Shown piece by piece: positions 14,121 to 23,850 of a stretch of DNA of 55,765 nt. Below the pieces are notes generated by a model, which saw nothing but the letters and a program-made list of their open reading frames with translations, did no database searches and was not told where the DNA came from. The position numbers and the translations under genes were made by a program. Position 1 is the first letter of the stretch. Each line of letters opens with the position of its first letter. The DNA comes from Verrucomicrobiota bacterium (GTDB lineage Bacteria > Verrucomicrobiota > Verrucomicrobiia > Limisphaerales > VHDF01), in NCBI GenBank assembly GCA_016871495.1, contig VHDF01000025.1, positions 1-55,765 on the forward strand, written 5' to 3'.

Positions 14121-16997
14121 ATGCCCTGGCCTCGCGTCATTTTCTGGATGTGCTGCCTCACCGCCCTGACCGGCCGGGCGGCCGAAGGCGTGGACTATGC
14201 CCGCGATGTCAAACCGCTCCTCAAAGCCCGCTGTTACAGCTGCCACGGCGCGCTCGAACAAAAAGCGGGCCTGCGGCTCGATACAGCCGCGTCCATGTTG
14301 CGAGGCAGCAAGAAAGGCCCCGTCGTTCAGCCCGGCAAACCGGACGAGAGCTCGCTCCTCGCACGCATCGATTCCCATGACGCCGACGAGCGGATGCCTC
14401 CCGAAGGAGAACCGTTGTCCGCCGAGCAACAAGCAAAGTTTCGCGCCTGGATCCTCGCCGGCGCCACCGCCCCGCCGGACGAGAAACCCGAATCCGACCC
14501 CAAGGATCATTGGGCGTTCAAACCTCCAGTCAAAGCGCCACTCCCCTCCGCGGCATTGACCCTTGTCGCCGAGAAGTCCGATCCTACCGTGGCGGCTTTC
14601 TTCGCGTTCCACGGACCGGCGAATCCCATTGACGCTTGGATTTCCACCCGGCGTCAGGCGGCGGGGCTTTCCTCCCTGGGTCAGGCTCCCAAATCGATTT
14701 TGCTCCGCCGGGTCTATCTCGATTTGGCCGGGCATCCACCCACCCGCGCTGAAATCGAAGCCTTTCTCGACGATTCCTCCGAGGACGCTTACGAGCGGGT
14801 TGTGGATCGCCTTCTCAATGCCCCCGCTCATGGTGAACGGTGGGCTCGTCATTGGATGGATATCTGGCGATACAGCGATTGGTACGGACGCCGCCAGGTG
14901 CCCGATGTCTGGAACAGCGCCCCCCAGGTCTGGCGCTGGCGCGAGTGGATCGTTCGATCGCTCAACGAGGACAAAGGCTATGACAGGATGCTGGCCGAGA
15001 TGCTCGCCGGCGACGAACTCGCTCCCCAGGACGACGGCGCGCGCGCGGCCACCGGCTATCTCGTGCGCAATTGGTACGCGCTCAACAAAAATCAATGGCT
15101 CCGCGATGTCGTGGAGCATACCGGCAAAGCGTTCCTTGGACTCACTTTCAACTGCGCGCATTGCCACGACCACAAGTACGATCCCATCCGGCACGAGGAT
15201 TATTTCCGGTTCCGCGCGTTCTTCGAACCGATTCAAGTGCGCCAGGACTGGGTTCAAGGCGAGGCGGATCCGGGCCCCTTCCAAAAATACGATTACAGCA
15301 CCCTGCGCCGCGTCGTCACCAACGGCATCGTCAGCGTCTTCGACGAAACCCTCGACGCCAGGACGTTCATCTACTTGCGCGGAGATGAACGAAGCTTTCC
15401 CGATGGCAAACCAACCGTCGAACCCGGCCTGCCGCGATTCCTGCGCGCCGACCCTCTGGCCGCCGAACGGGTCCATCTTCCCTCCCAGGCGTCTTATCCG
15501 GGATCCAAAGCTTTCATCCGCGAGGCTGAGCTGGCCAAACGGCTGCGAGCTCTCGATGAAGCCGTCAACGCCCGTGAGAAAGCCGATCGTGAGTTCGAAG
15601 AGGCACGCGCCCAGTTTTCGCCGTCCCTCGCACCCGTCGAGCGCGCGCAAGCCTTCTCCCGCTGGCTGGCGGCTGAAACCCTGAGCCGACAACGCTTCAA
15701 CCAATGGCGGATTGCCCAGGCAGATCTCGAAGCGGTGCAGAATCGATTGGCCGCCGACGGAGCTCCGCTCCCGCCTCCCACCCCGGCCGCCTCGTCGCAG
15801 CCCGCATCCGATGTTTCCCAATCCGCCATCACCGCCGAGAAACGGCTTGCGCTTCGCAAAGCCGAGGCCGAGCTCGACGAGGCGGAAGCTTCTCTCGCGT
15901 TGTTCGAAGCCGAGCAAGCCATGGCGGAAGCGCGGCGGAAAGCGGGCGGCGCTGCCGAATCCAAAGAGGAAAAGGTTAAAGCCGAAGCCGCCCGCAAGAG
16001 TGCCTCCGAAAAGGTCACCGCCCAACGCAGACGTTTGGAAGCGCTTCCGGCCAACTTGCAAACCAACCTGCTGGCTCACACCCCCTTCTCGCCAAAGTAC
16101 CCCTCGCAAAGCACCGGACGCCGCGCGGCTCTCGCCCGATGGCTCGCGAGTCCTGAGAATCCCCTCACCGCACGCGTCGCCGTGAATCATATTTGGACGC
16201 GTCACTTCCACACGCCCCTCGTCGCAACCACGTTCGATCTCGGACGCAACGGAAGTCAACCTGCGCACCCCGAGCTCCTGGACTGGCTCGCCGCCGACTT
16301 GATGGAGCACGGCTGGAGCATGAAGCACCTGCACCGTCTCATCGTCACCAGTCAAACCTATCGCCAAGCCTCTTCCCCCGACGATTCGGAAGCCGCCGCC
16401 AAGCGGTTTGCGACGCAACGGGAAAAGGATCCCGAAAACAAGCTCTTCTGGCGCATGAACGCCGGCCAGATGGAAGCCGAAGTGCTGCGGGACAGCCTGC
16501 TCCATCTCGCCGGCGAGCTCGACTTCAAGGCGGTGGGATACCCTCTCCCCAACAGCCAGGCCGAAACGAATCGTCATCGCAGCCTCTATTTCGAGTGCTT
16601 CCCTGAACCCCTCGGCCAAAGTGCCTTCGCCGAGCTCTTCGACGCGCCGAATCCGAACGAATGCTACCGGCGCAGCCAAACAATCGTGCCCCAGCAGGCT
16701 TTGGCACTTTCCAACAGCAAGCTGGGGTTTGACCAAAGCCGGGCGCTGGCTGGCAAACTGGCGCCGATCACCGACGCCCGCCAATTTGTTCAACACGCGT
16801 GGGAACATATTCTGGCCCGGCGCCCGACCGAGGCTGAGGTCGCCAAGGCCGTCTCGTTCCTCGACTTGAAGCCTTCGGCGTTATCCTCCGCACCCGGAGC
16901 CCCTCGCCAGGATTCCACGGAAACCCTTGTCCTGGCCGCGCGCGCCGGATTGGTTCACGCCCTGTTCAACCACCACGAATTCGTCACCATCCGATGA
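14121..16997 (+). CDS. Planctomycete-type cytochrome c with DUF1549 and DUF1553 domains
   Basis: A 958-residue exported protein. After a signal-like N-terminus (VIFWMCCLTALTGRAAEG) comes the PSCyt1 domain with heme motif CYSCH (near residue 38), then MPPEGEPLS, where Met is the probable distal ligand. DUF1549 spans about residues 165-385 and contains a second CxxCH (NCAHCHDHKYDP, near 345). A charged, helix-rich linker of about 465-640 (KAEAELDEAEASLALFEAEQ) precedes DUF1553 at about 660-930 (GRRAALARWLASPENPLTARV, NHIWTRHF, NRHRSLYFECFPEPLGQ). The family occurs in Planctomycetota and Verrucomicrobiota next to DUF1501 genes, as here, with ATGA overlap. The redox partner and substrate are unknown. 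Confidence 0.9.
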   Translation: MPWPRVIFWMCCLTALTGRAAEGVDYARDVKPLLKARCYSCHGALEQKAGLRLDTAASMLRGSKKGPVVQPGKPDESSLLARIDSHDADERMPPEGEPLSAEQQAKFRAWILAGATAPPDEKPESDPKDHWAFKPPVKAPLPSAALTLVAEKSDPTVAAFFAFHGPANPIDAWISTRRQAAGLSSLGQAPKSILLRRVYLDLAGHPPTRAEIEAFLDDSSEDAYERVVDRLLNAPAHGERWARHWMDIWRYSDWYGRRQVPDVWNSAPQVWRWREWIVRSLNEDKGYDRMLAEMLAGDELAPQDDGARAATGYLVRNWYALNKNQWLRDVVEHTGKAFLGLTFNCAHCHDHKYDPIRHEDYFRFRAFFEPIQVRQDWVQGEADPGPFQKYDYSTLRRVVTNGIVSVFDETLDARTFIYLRGDERSFPDGKPTVEPGLPRFLRADPLAAERVHLPSQASYPGSKAFIREAELAKRLRALDEAVNAREKADREFEEARAQFSPSLAPVERAQAFSRWLAAETLSRQRFNQWRIAQADLEAVQNRLAADGAPLPPPTPAASSQPASDVSQSAITAEKRLALRKAEAELDEAEASLALFEAEQAMAEARRKAGGAAESKEEKVKAEAARKSASEKVTAQRRRLEALPANLQTNLLAHTPFSPKYPSQSTGRRAALARWLASPENPLTARVAVNHIWTRHFHTPLVATTFDLGRNGSQPAHPELLDWLAADLMEHGWSMKHLHRLIVTSQTYRQASSPDDSEAAAKRFATQREKDPENKLFWRMNAGQMEAEVLRDSLLHLAGELDFKAVGYPLPNSQAETNRHRSLYFECFPEPLGQSAFAELFDAPNPNECYRRSQTIVPQQALALSNSKLGFDQSRALAGKLAPITDARQFVQHAWEHILARRPTEAEVAKAVSFLDLKPSALSSAPGAPRQDSTETLVLAARAGLVHALFNHHEFVTIR

Positions 16998-18487
16998 ACT
17001 CTGACTGCACCTTCTGCGGCCGATTTCCCCGGCGAAGTTTCTTGTCCGACATGGGCATGGGTTTTGCCGGTCTGACCCTCGGTTCCATGCTTTGGCGTGA
17101 CGGATACGCCCGCGCCGGCGACTCCGCTCACCTCCCTTGGAAGCCGCCTACCGGCCAGCCCCTCTTCCCTCCAAAAGCCAAATCCGTCATCTGGATTTTT
17201 CTCAGCGGCGGCTACAGCCACATGGAGACCTTCGATCCCAAGCCGGCCTTGAATGAGCACGCGGGGAAAACCTTCGACAAAACGCCTTTCGCCAACCCGC
17301 TCCATTCGCCGCTCCACCAAAAGCGCTTCCGGTCCGTTCCCGCGGACGACATCAACATTCGCGATGTGTACCCGATCATCTACCCCATGCAGGTCGGGTG
17401 GAAATCACGGGGCCAGTGCGGGATCGGGATCACCGATTGGTGGCCTCACCTTGCCGGATGTGCCGACGACATCGCCTGGGTCCGCAACATGTGGACCACC
17501 GACAACGATCATTGGGCTGAGAACCAGATTCATACCGGGCGCCATCGCCTGGACGAGACTCAGCCCAGCATCGGTTCCTGGATTCACTACGGGCTTGGCA
17601 GTGTGAATGACAACCTGCCCAGTTTTGTCACGGTCGGACTTCCCAAAGCACACAACTCCAGCGAATGTGCGCATGCTCACTACCTCGGCCCCGAGCACGC
17701 GGGCGTCCCGCTTGAAACCGATCCCCAAAACCCGCTTCCCTTCGGAGTTCGACAGCCCGGGATGACCCTCGAGGAACAGGCCCGCGAGTTCGAGTTGGTC
17801 CACGATCTCAATCGCTTGGCCGCCGAACGGCATCCCCACGACGAACGCCTTCAAGCCCGCATCAAGGCCTACGAGCTTGCCTTCAAAATGCAGTCTGCCG
17901 TGCCCGAGGCCATGCGCCTCGAAGCCGAGTCGGCGCACATCCGCAAACTCTACGGACTCGACCAAGACCATACCAAAGTCGCCGGGGAACGCTTCCTCGC
18001 CGCGCGCCGCCTCGTGGAACGCGGCGTCCGCTTCGTCCTCGCCTATCCCAGCCGCCTGGGTGGGTGGGATTCGCACCAAAAGTTGAAGGATAATCACGAA
18101 AAACTCTGCGCGTCCGTGGATCTCCCCACCGCCGGTTTGCTTCGCGATCTCAAGCAACGCGGCCTCGACAAGGATGTCCTGGTGGTGTTCTGCACGGAAT
18201 TCGGACGAACCCCCGGACTGGAACAGCGCGCCGGGGGCAAGGACGGGCGCGATCATCATCCGCATGGTTTCACGATTTGGTTTGCCGGCGCGGGCGTGAA
18301 GCCGGGCTCCATCCATGGCGCCACGGACGAACTGGGTTATCACGCTCTGGGTCCAGGACACTACGTGACCGACCTGCACGCCACGGTCCTGCATCTGCTG
18401 GGTCTGGAATCGCGCCGTTTGGATATTCCCGGGCGCAAGCGTTTGGAAATCGACTACGGCAGTCCGATTCGGGAAATCCTGGCCTGA
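16994..18487 (+). CDS. DUF1501 (sulfatase-like fold) exported protein
   Basis: The 497-residue product starts with CTFCGRFPRRSFLSDMGMGFAGLTLGSML, resembling a Tat signal (RRSFL followed by a hydrophobic stretch). Typical DUF1501 blocks follow: SVIWIFLSGGYSHMETFDPKP, VRNMWTTDNDHWAENQIHTGR, SIGSWIHYGLG, LARRLVERGVRFVLAYP-like sequence, GWDSHQKLKDNHEK, VVFCTEFGRTPG, GRDHHPHGFTIWFAGAGVKPG, and a final HLLGLESRRLDIPGRKRL. The fold is related to alkaline phosphatase/sulfatase enzymes, but activity is unproven. Its ATG overlaps the TGA of the cytochrome gene, so the two are one operon and presumably partner proteins in the periplasm. Confidence 0.92.
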   Translation: MNSDCTFCGRFPRRSFLSDMGMGFAGLTLGSMLWRDGYARAGDSAHLPWKPPTGQPLFPPKAKSVIWIFLSGGYSHMETFDPKPALNEHAGKTFDKTPFANPLHSPLHQKRFRSVPADDINIRDVYPIIYPMQVGWKSRGQCGIGITDWWPHLAGCADDIAWVRNMWTTDNDHWAENQIHTGRHRLDETQPSIGSWIHYGLGSVNDNLPSFVTVGLPKAHNSSECAHAHYLGPEHAGVPLETDPQNPLPFGVRQPGMTLEEQAREFELVHDLNRLAAERHPHDERLQARIKAYELAFKMQSAVPEAMRLEAESAHIRKLYGLDQDHTKVAGERFLAARRLVERGVRFVLAYPSRLGGWDSHQKLKDNHEKLCASVDLPTAGLLRDLKQRGLDKDVLVVFCTEFGRTPGLEQRAGGKDGRDHHPHGFTIWFAGAGVKPGSIHGATDELGYHALGPGHYVTDLHATVLHLLGLESRRLDIPGRKRLEIDYGSPIREILA

Positions 18488-18502
18488 CGATCGCCGGAAG
18501 GA

Positions 18503-19879
18503 CTATTTCCCAATGCAGAACTTGCTAAAAATGAGGTCCAGCAAGTCTTCGGTCGAGGTTTTCCCCACCACCTCGCCCGCCGCGCCCGCCGCGGCGCGCA
18601 ACTCCATCGCGGCGATCTCGAGCGTCCAGTTTGACTCCATCGCTGCTTGCGCCTTCTCCAAGGCTTCCCCCGCCCGCCGCAGCGCGTCTTGATGACGCGC
18701 GTTGATCATCAACTGCCATGATTCGGCCGGACCGCCGCCCTGCCAGACGCGCCGGGAAACAACCTCTTTCAAGTCCTCCAAGCCCGTCCCTTCCAGGCAA
18801 CTGATGCGAACCGCCTCGCGCAAATCCACGACCCGAGTCCAGTCCGGATGACACGACCGATCGCACTTGTTCAAGATCAGGATCGACTTCGATCCCGATC
18901 CATCCGCCAACAGGGAGAGGTCGTCCGAATGGGGTGGTTCCGACTGATCCACAACATGCAAAACCAGATCGGCGGTGCCCATGGCTCGCCGGCTGCGTTC
19001 CACTCCTTCCCGTTCCACCGCGTCGGCCGTTTCCCGCATCCCCGCGGTGTCGATGAAGATCACAGGAATGCCGCGAATCGAGGCCGTCTCCTCGATGGTG
19101 TCCCGTGTGGTGCCCGGCGTCGGAGACACGATGGCGCGTTCATGGCCGAGAAGATGATTGAGCAGACTGGACTTGCCCGCGTTGGGACGTCCCACGAGCG
19201 CGGCGCGCAAACCACGCCTCAAGACCTGTCCTTCGCCTGCTCGAGCGAGAAGCCGCCCGACGAACGCTCGCGCGCGCGTCACTCGATCCCATAAGCCAGC
19301 CTGCGTCTGGGGCGGGAGATCCTCCTCGGGAAAGTCAATATGGGCCTCCACCACCGCGAGCGCCTCCATCAACTCGGCGCGCAACGCTTCGATTTGCTTG
19401 GAAAGTTTCCCCGCCAGTTGCTCCTGAGCTACCGACGCGGCGAACTCCGTGCGCGCATGGATCAAGTCCGCAACCGCTTCAGCCTGGGTCAAATCGATCC
19501 GGCCGCTCAAAAAGGCGCGCCGGGTGAACTCACCGGGTTCGGCCGGACGCGCTCCCGCTGCGAGGACGGCTTCCAACACGGCTTTCACGACCACCAGTCC
19601 TCCGTGACACCCAATCTCAACCGAATCCTCGCGGGTGAACGTGCGCGGGGCGCGCAGGATCAACACCATGACTTCATCCACCACCCTTCCATCCCGCACG
19701 ATATGACCGTAATGCGCCGTGTGTGTGGCGCAATGGCTGGGAAGGCTGCCTTGGCCTGAGGGACGAAAGCAGCGATCCGCGACCTCAAGGCAGCGAGGAC
19801 CACTTAATCGCACGAGGCCCAGGGCGGCCTCGCCCAAAGGCGTGGCAATAGCCGCGATGGTATCCTCCGGACTCAACAT
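18503..19879 (-). CDS. mnmE: tRNA uridine-5-carboxymethylaminomethyl modification GTPase MnmE
   Basis: With MnmG it installs cmnm5 on wobble uridine 34 of tRNAs. The 458 residues comprise an N-terminal formyl-THF-binding domain ([22 protein letters not shown]), a helical domain, and an inserted G domain with G1 [10 protein letters not shown]2 TPGTTRD, G3 DTAG and G4 NKCD, then the C-terminal helix ending FSKFCIGK, where the cysteine is the conserved C-x-G-K end. All motifs are intact. Its start is 17 bp downstream of the stop of a small conserved-looking gene, so they are probably co-transcribed. It is convergent with the DUF1501 gene. Confidence 0.96.
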   Translation of the reverse strand: MLSPEDTIAAIATPLGEAALGLVRLSGPRCLEVADRCFRPSGQGSLPSHCATHTAHYGHIVRDGRVVDEVMVLILRAPRTFTREDSVEIGCHGGLVVVKAVLEAVLAAGARPAEPGEFTRRAFLSGRIDLTQAEAVADLIHARTEFAASVAQEQLAGKLSKQIEALRAELMEALAVVEAHIDFPEEDLPPQTQAGLWDRVTRARAFVGRLLARAGEGQVLRRGLRAALVGRPNAGKSSLLNHLLGHERAIVSPTPGTTRDTIEETASIRGIPVIFIDTAGMRETADAVEREGVERSRRAMGTADLVLHVVDQSEPPHSDDLSLLADGSGSKSILILNKCDRSCHPDWTRVVDLREAVRISCLEGTGLEDLKEVVSRRVWQGGGPAESWQLMINARHQDALRRAGEALEKAQAAMESNWTLEIAAMELRAAAGAAGEVVGKTSTEDLLDLIFSKFCIGK

Positions 19880-19896
19880 GTGTCGTCCGGTTTCGC

Positions 19897-20154
19897 CTAC
19901 TCGACGTGGCCACAGGGACCGCGCTGATTTTCCGCCTCGCGTCCCTGGAGAAACATCCGGGCTTTCTGGTAGCTCTTCTTTTGCAGATAATGCCTCAGGG
20001 CCGGGTCGATACCCGGACCCAGTTTGGCCCCGGCCTCGTCGATGCGGGCAAACAACGCCTGAAAACTGACGTTGGCCCCTGCCGAGCCTGACGGTTGAAT
20101 ACTCCGCTCCAGTTCCAACAATGCCTCCAACAACTCATTTTCCGCCGTCGTCAT
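19897..20154 (-). CDS. Small hypothetical protein upstream of mnmE
   Basis: From ATG 20154 (MTTAENELLEALLELERSIQ) the frame encodes 85 residues, acidic and helical in its first half, with LHYLQKKSYQKARMFLQG-like sequence near the C-terminus. The frame stays open upstream to 20379, but that extension has poor coding character and overlaps the region upstream of the divergent gene. I do not recognise the family. The 17-bp gap to mnmE supports a shared transcript. The leucine/glutamate pattern and final Lys-rich helix could mediate protein or RNA contacts, which is speculative. Confidence 0.55.
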   Translation of the reverse strand: MTTAENELLEALLELERSIQPSGSAGANVSFQALFARIDEAGAKLGPGIDPALRHYLQKKSYQKARMFLQGREAENQRGPCGHVE

Positions 20155-20473
20155 CCGCCAAGATTTGCCCAACCCGGCAGCCTTGCCAAGCCCTCGTGGC
20201 AGCTTGTCGGGACGCAGGCGCAACCGCTCAACTGCTCCGTTGAGGTTCAAGTCACCCAGCTCGATTTCATTCGGCTTCGTTGCGACTGGCGCTTCGCACG
20301 CAGCCGCGCTCCCCCAAAATCCCCCCTTTCCATCCCCGAGCGCGGCGGAGTCGAGACACCAGCCACAGCGCGTGGTCATCGCGTCGGGCTGGGCCTTTTC
20401 GCTTGAGTTCGGCAGCGGACGCCTTCAACCATCGGCCCCGCAACGCTCGGTCAACGCATCCATCTCTCGCATT

Positions 20474-20923
20474 ATGAAAAAACTGTTTCCTCGTTCCCTC
20501 CTCGTCCTGTTGTTTTCCCTCGGACTGGCGACGTTCTCTCTCGCCAATGATCTCGATCGCCTGAACGGGACCTGGAAAACCGAGCGCAAGTCGCCCGATG
20601 GCGAAGTCGCCAAACTCACCCTCGAAATCAAGGCCGGCAAGTTCAAGTTCCGCATGCAGGACGCGGACGGTTCCCTCCGGCTCTACGCTGAAGGCTCGGT
20701 GAAAATCGAGAAACAAGGAGTCTTCCAGGCGCTTCGCTTCGGCGACATCAAGGGTGGTGTCAATGAAAACGAGCTCAGCGAGGTCAACGACGACCGCCTC
20801 AATCTGTATCAATTGGGCTATGACTCCCTCACCATGGCTTCCAATTTCGATCGCGAACGCGACGAAGCCCCCCGCATGGACGTTTACAAAAAGGTGACCG
20901 AGCCCAAAGCGGAGAAAAAATAG
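20474..20923 (+). CDS. Secreted lipocalin-like protein (TIGR03067-like)
   Basis: The ATG at 20474 is chosen because it begins a clear signal peptide (MKKLFPRSLLVLLFSLGLATFSLAN). The mature part of about 125 residues starts LDRLNGTWKTERKSPDGE and alternates short beta strands (AKLTLEIKAGKFKFRMQ), as in the planctomycete lipocalin-like TIGR03067 family, which often opens with a LxGTW motif. It is probably periplasmic or outer-membrane associated. No ligand can be named. The upstream in-frame extension to 20165 lacks coding character. A SIS-domain gene follows after 29 bp. Confidence 0.7.
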   Translation: MKKLFPRSLLVLLFSLGLATFSLANDLDRLNGTWKTERKSPDGEVAKLTLEIKAGKFKFRMQDADGSLRLYAEGSVKIEKQGVFQALRFGDIKGGVNENELSEVNDDRLNLYQLGYDSLTMASNFDRERDEAPRMDVYKKVTEPKAEKK

Positions 20924-20952
20924 CCCCCGGATCTTTCCAAACCACCCCCGGC

Positions 20953-21741
20953 ATGGATTCCACCTCTCCAGCCCGCGACTTCCTGACGCGGGCCGCAGGT
21001 CTCGTCGGCACGGTGGAGTCCCAACTCGATGCCATTCGCACGGCCGCGGACTGGTTTGCCGCCTCCATTCTCGCCGGCCGCGTCGTGCATCTCTTCGGCT
21101 CCGGGCATAGCCGGATCCTGGTTGAGGAAATGTGGCCCCGCTACGGATCGTTCCCCGGATTCAACCCCATCGTCGAACTCTCCCTCAGCTTCCACAATCT
21201 CGTCGTCGGCGCCAACGGCCAGCGCCAGGCCATGTTTCTCGAAAATGTGTCCGGCTTGGCCGCCCGCATCCTCCGGAATTTCCATCTCGCCCCCGCCGAC
21301 ACCGCCCTCATCGTGTCCTCCAGCGGATGCAATGTCGTACCGGTTGAAATGGCCGAATTGTTCCGCGCCAGAGGGGTGAAAGTCGTGGCCATCGTCAGCC
21401 GCGCCCACGCGGACGCCAGCACCAGCCGCCATCCGCGCGGACACAAGCTCCACGAAACGGCGGACCTAGTCCTCAATACAGGCGCCCCGGTTGGCGACGC
21501 CATGGTCACCGTGCCCGGCCTGGATACGCCGGTTTCCCCCGGCTCGACGATCGGAGGCTGCCTGCTCGTCAATGCGATCAAAGCTGAAGTGGCCGCCCGA
21601 CTCACGGCCGCGGGTCAGCCGCCGAAAGTGCTGACAGCCGGCGCGCTCGTGGGTGGAGATCGCGCCACCCAGTTGTTCGAATCCGCCTACGACGAGCACG
21701 CGGATCGCATGGCCCGGCTCTACCAGCAACCGCGCGTCTAG
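20953..21741 (+). CDS. SIS-domain protein (UPF0309 type)
   Basis: A 262-residue cytoplasmic sugar-phosphate-binding protein. The SIS core shows RVVHLFGSGHSRILVEEMWPR (near residues 42-62), ALIVSSSGCNVVPVEMA with the serine-rich phosphate loop, and VVAIVSRAHADASTSRHPRGHKLHETADLVLNTGAPVGDAM. These blocks match the UPF0309/phosphosugar-binding family rather than GlmS or KpsF. The biological substrate is unknown. It is followed after 36 bp by a MetE-C-like gene and then an MBL-fold gene, forming a compact cluster. Confidence 0.88.
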   Translation: MDSTSPARDFLTRAAGLVGTVESQLDAIRTAADWFAASILAGRVVHLFGSGHSRILVEEMWPRYGSFPGFNPIVELSLSFHNLVVGANGQRQAMFLENVSGLAARILRNFHLAPADTALIVSSSGCNVVPVEMAELFRARGVKVVAIVSRAHADASTSRHPRGHKLHETADLVLNTGAPVGDAMVTVPGLDTPVSPGSTIGGCLLVNAIKAEVAARLTAAGQPPKVLTAGALVGGDRATQLFESAYDEHADRMARLYQQPRV

Positions 21742-21777
21742 TCCCGCGGACCTTGGATCCTTGAACGAACGGTTCGA

Positions 21778-22848
21778 ATGCTCATGAAAGAACGTCCCCT
21801 GCGCACCACCGTCATCGGCAGTTACCCGTTCCCCAGTTGGCTCGAATTCGCCTGCCAACACCTGGACCGCTTCGGAGAATCCGACCGCGCCGAACTGATC
21901 GAGGACGCGGTGACCATCGCGGTGCGCGATCAACTCGAAGCCGGCCTCGATGTCATCACCGATGGGGAACAAACCCGGCTCGATTTCAATCTCTCCTTCT
22001 ACGGATTCCTGGATGGACTCGAACTCGAATCGGCTCCGCCCCGGGTGTTCGGTCCGCCTGCCCATGACCAGCGCGGACGACACAAGGTGGTTCGCACCCT
22101 GTCTGCTCCCCGCGGATTGGGCGCGGTCGAGGATTTTCGCCGCCTGCGCCGCCTCGCCTCCCCCCAGCTCGAGTTGCTCAACCCCAAACCAGCCCTCAAA
22201 GCCAGCGTGCCCGGACCCTACACCCTGAGCGGACGGCTGGTCCCCAACGCCCAGTATCCGGACCGCTGGGCGTTGACCGAAGCGCTGCTCCCGTTCGTGC
22301 GGGCTGAACTCGAAGCCCTGGCCGATGAAGGGTGCTCCGAGATTACCGTGGATGAACCCTCCATGAGCTGCTACGCCTATCGCGAGGATCCCCGACGTTT
22401 CGTCGATATCTTCAACCGCACGGTTGAACCGGTCCGTGGGCGATGCCGGCTCTCCACGCACCTCTGCTTCGGAAACTACAAGGGCCGTGCCGTCGGCCCC
22501 CGCCGCTACGCCCCCATGTTTCCGGCTTTCCTCGACATGCATGTGGACGAAATCCACCTCGAAATGGCCAGCCGCGAATTCTCTGAACTCGACCTGCTCG
22601 CCGCCATTGCCCGTTCCAAGGACGCCGCCGTCGGCATCGTCGATGTCAAGAGTTATCACGTGGAAACCCCGGACGACATCGCGGCGCGCGTCCGCGCTTG
22701 TCTGGTCCACGCTCCGGCAGAACGGCTCTCTTTCGCCCCGGATTGCGGCTTGAGTCAAACGGCAAGGTGGGCGGCAAAACAAAAGCTTCGCCACCTCGTC
22801 GCCGGTGTGGAAAAAGTCCGGCAGGAACGAGGCTTGCCGCCAGCCTAG
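21778..22848 (+). CDS. MetE C-terminal-domain family protein (cobalamin-independent methionine synthase-like)
   Basis: A single TIM barrel of 356 residues beginning TTVIGSYPFPSWLEFA, the GSYP opening of the MetE C-terminal/UroD-like superfamily. All four zinc-ligand positions seem to be kept: His and Cys in STHLCFGNY, Glu in EIHLEMASREF, and Cys in PDCGLSQTARW. Also typical are DVITDGEQTRLDF and EITVDEPSMSCYA. It lacks the MetE N-terminal half, so it is a stand-alone zinc methyl- or thiol-transferase, perhaps acting on methylcobalamin or coenzyme-type thiols. The precise substrate is inferred, not shown. The MBL gene starts 8 bp after its stop. Confidence 0.85.
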   Translation: MLMKERPLRTTVIGSYPFPSWLEFACQHLDRFGESDRAELIEDAVTIAVRDQLEAGLDVITDGEQTRLDFNLSFYGFLDGLELESAPPRVFGPPAHDQRGRHKVVRTLSAPRGLGAVEDFRRLRRLASPQLELLNPKPALKASVPGPYTLSGRLVPNAQYPDRWALTEALLPFVRAELEALADEGCSEITVDEPSMSCYAYREDPRRFVDIFNRTVEPVRGRCRLSTHLCFGNYKGRAVGPRRYAPMFPAFLDMHVDEIHLEMASREFSELDLLAAIARSKDAAVGIVDVKSYHVETPDDIAARVRACLVHAPAERLSFAPDCGLSQTARWAAKQKLRHLVAGVEKVRQERGLPPA

Positions 22849-22856
22849 CCCGCCCT

Positions 22857-23714
22857 GTGCAAGCGCCTTTCCTCAGCGGTGCCGCGTTCCTCGACGACGT
22901 CGCCCATGCTCGCGCTGACCGCGAACGGCTCCACTTGTGGTGGCTCGGCCAAAGCGGATTCCTCGCGGCCTGGAACGGCTTTGCCCTCCTGATCGATCCG
23001 TACCTTTCCGATGCGCTGACCACCAAGTACGCCACCACCGACAAACCGCACGTCCGCATGACGGGTCTCGTCGTGAATCCAGGCGAACTCGCTGGCATCG
23101 ACGCCGCAACTTCCAGCCACAATCACACCGACCATCTCGATGCCGAAACCCTGAGGCCGATTCTGCATCGCAATCCTTCCCTGCGTATCGTCGTGCCTGC
23201 GGCCAACGTGGCTTTCGCCGGAAAACGCCTCGGCTTGGATCCTTCGCGCCTGGATTCCCTCGACGCAGGCCAGGACCTCGCGTTGGGACCCCTGAACATC
23301 CACGCCGTCCCCGCCGCCCACGAGGCGATCGATCGAGACGCCCTGGGCCGGTGCTGTTATCTGGGTTATGTGTTCCGACTCGGTCCATGGACGATTTATC
23401 ACAGCGGAGACACCATGCGCTACGAAGGCATGGTCGATCTCTTGCGGCCGTTCCGCCCCGATGTGGCGCTCCTGCCCATCAATGGACGTGGACAGGAACG
23501 GCGGGTGGCGGGAAACTTGTGGGGGCCCGAGGCGGCGCAATTGGCGAAAGACATCGGCGCTGCCCTCGTCATTCCCTGCCACTACGACATGTTCGAGTTC
23601 AACACCGCCAGTCCCGCGGACTTCGAGTCTGCCGCCTGCAACCTGGACCAGCCCTATCGCGTCCTGCACCATGGCGAGCGCTGGTCCGTGGGTTCCAATC
23701 AAGCCTTCAGGTGA
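22857..23714 (+). CDS. MBL-fold metallohydrolase (UlaG-like)
   Basis: GTG at 22857 is taken as the start because it lies 8 bp after the previous stop and begins the coherent sequence QAPFLSGAAFLDDVAHAR; the frame is open further upstream inside the preceding gene. The 285 residues carry the metal-binding SSHNHTDHLD (HxHxDH), the later His in PAAHEAID, the Asp in IYHSGDTMRYEG, and the final His in IPCHYDMFEF, as in UlaG-like lactonases. The opening LHLWWLGQSGFL is also typical. Two divalent metals are expected; the substrate is unknown. It closes the SIS - MetE-like - MBL cluster. Confidence 0.85.
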   Translation: MQAPFLSGAAFLDDVAHARADRERLHLWWLGQSGFLAAWNGFALLIDPYLSDALTTKYATTDKPHVRMTGLVVNPGELAGIDAATSSHNHTDHLDAETLRPILHRNPSLRIVVPAANVAFAGKRLGLDPSRLDSLDAGQDLALGPLNIHAVPAAHEAIDRDALGRCCYLGYVFRLGPWTIYHSGDTMRYEGMVDLLRPFRPDVALLPINGRGQERRVAGNLWGPEAAQLAKDIGAALVIPCHYDMFEFNTASPADFESAACNLDQPYRVLHHGERWSVGSNQAFR

Positions 23715-23850
23715 CAAGAACGTTCCTTTCAGCAAGGTTCTGGAAACAAATGAGCCCTTCGTGGTGTCTGATTCATATCGCGGCGGTGGTTTTCAGCCGG
23801 ACCATGAATCCGACCCGAGCCATCGGGCTAGGCCGCAAATCGACTGAATC

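Noticed and set aside
13797-16808. Minus-strand open frame of 1003 codons
   Set aside because: It lies antisense to the clearly coding cytochrome/DUF1549/DUF1553 gene; long antisense frames are expected in GC-rich DNA, and its composition shows no domain.
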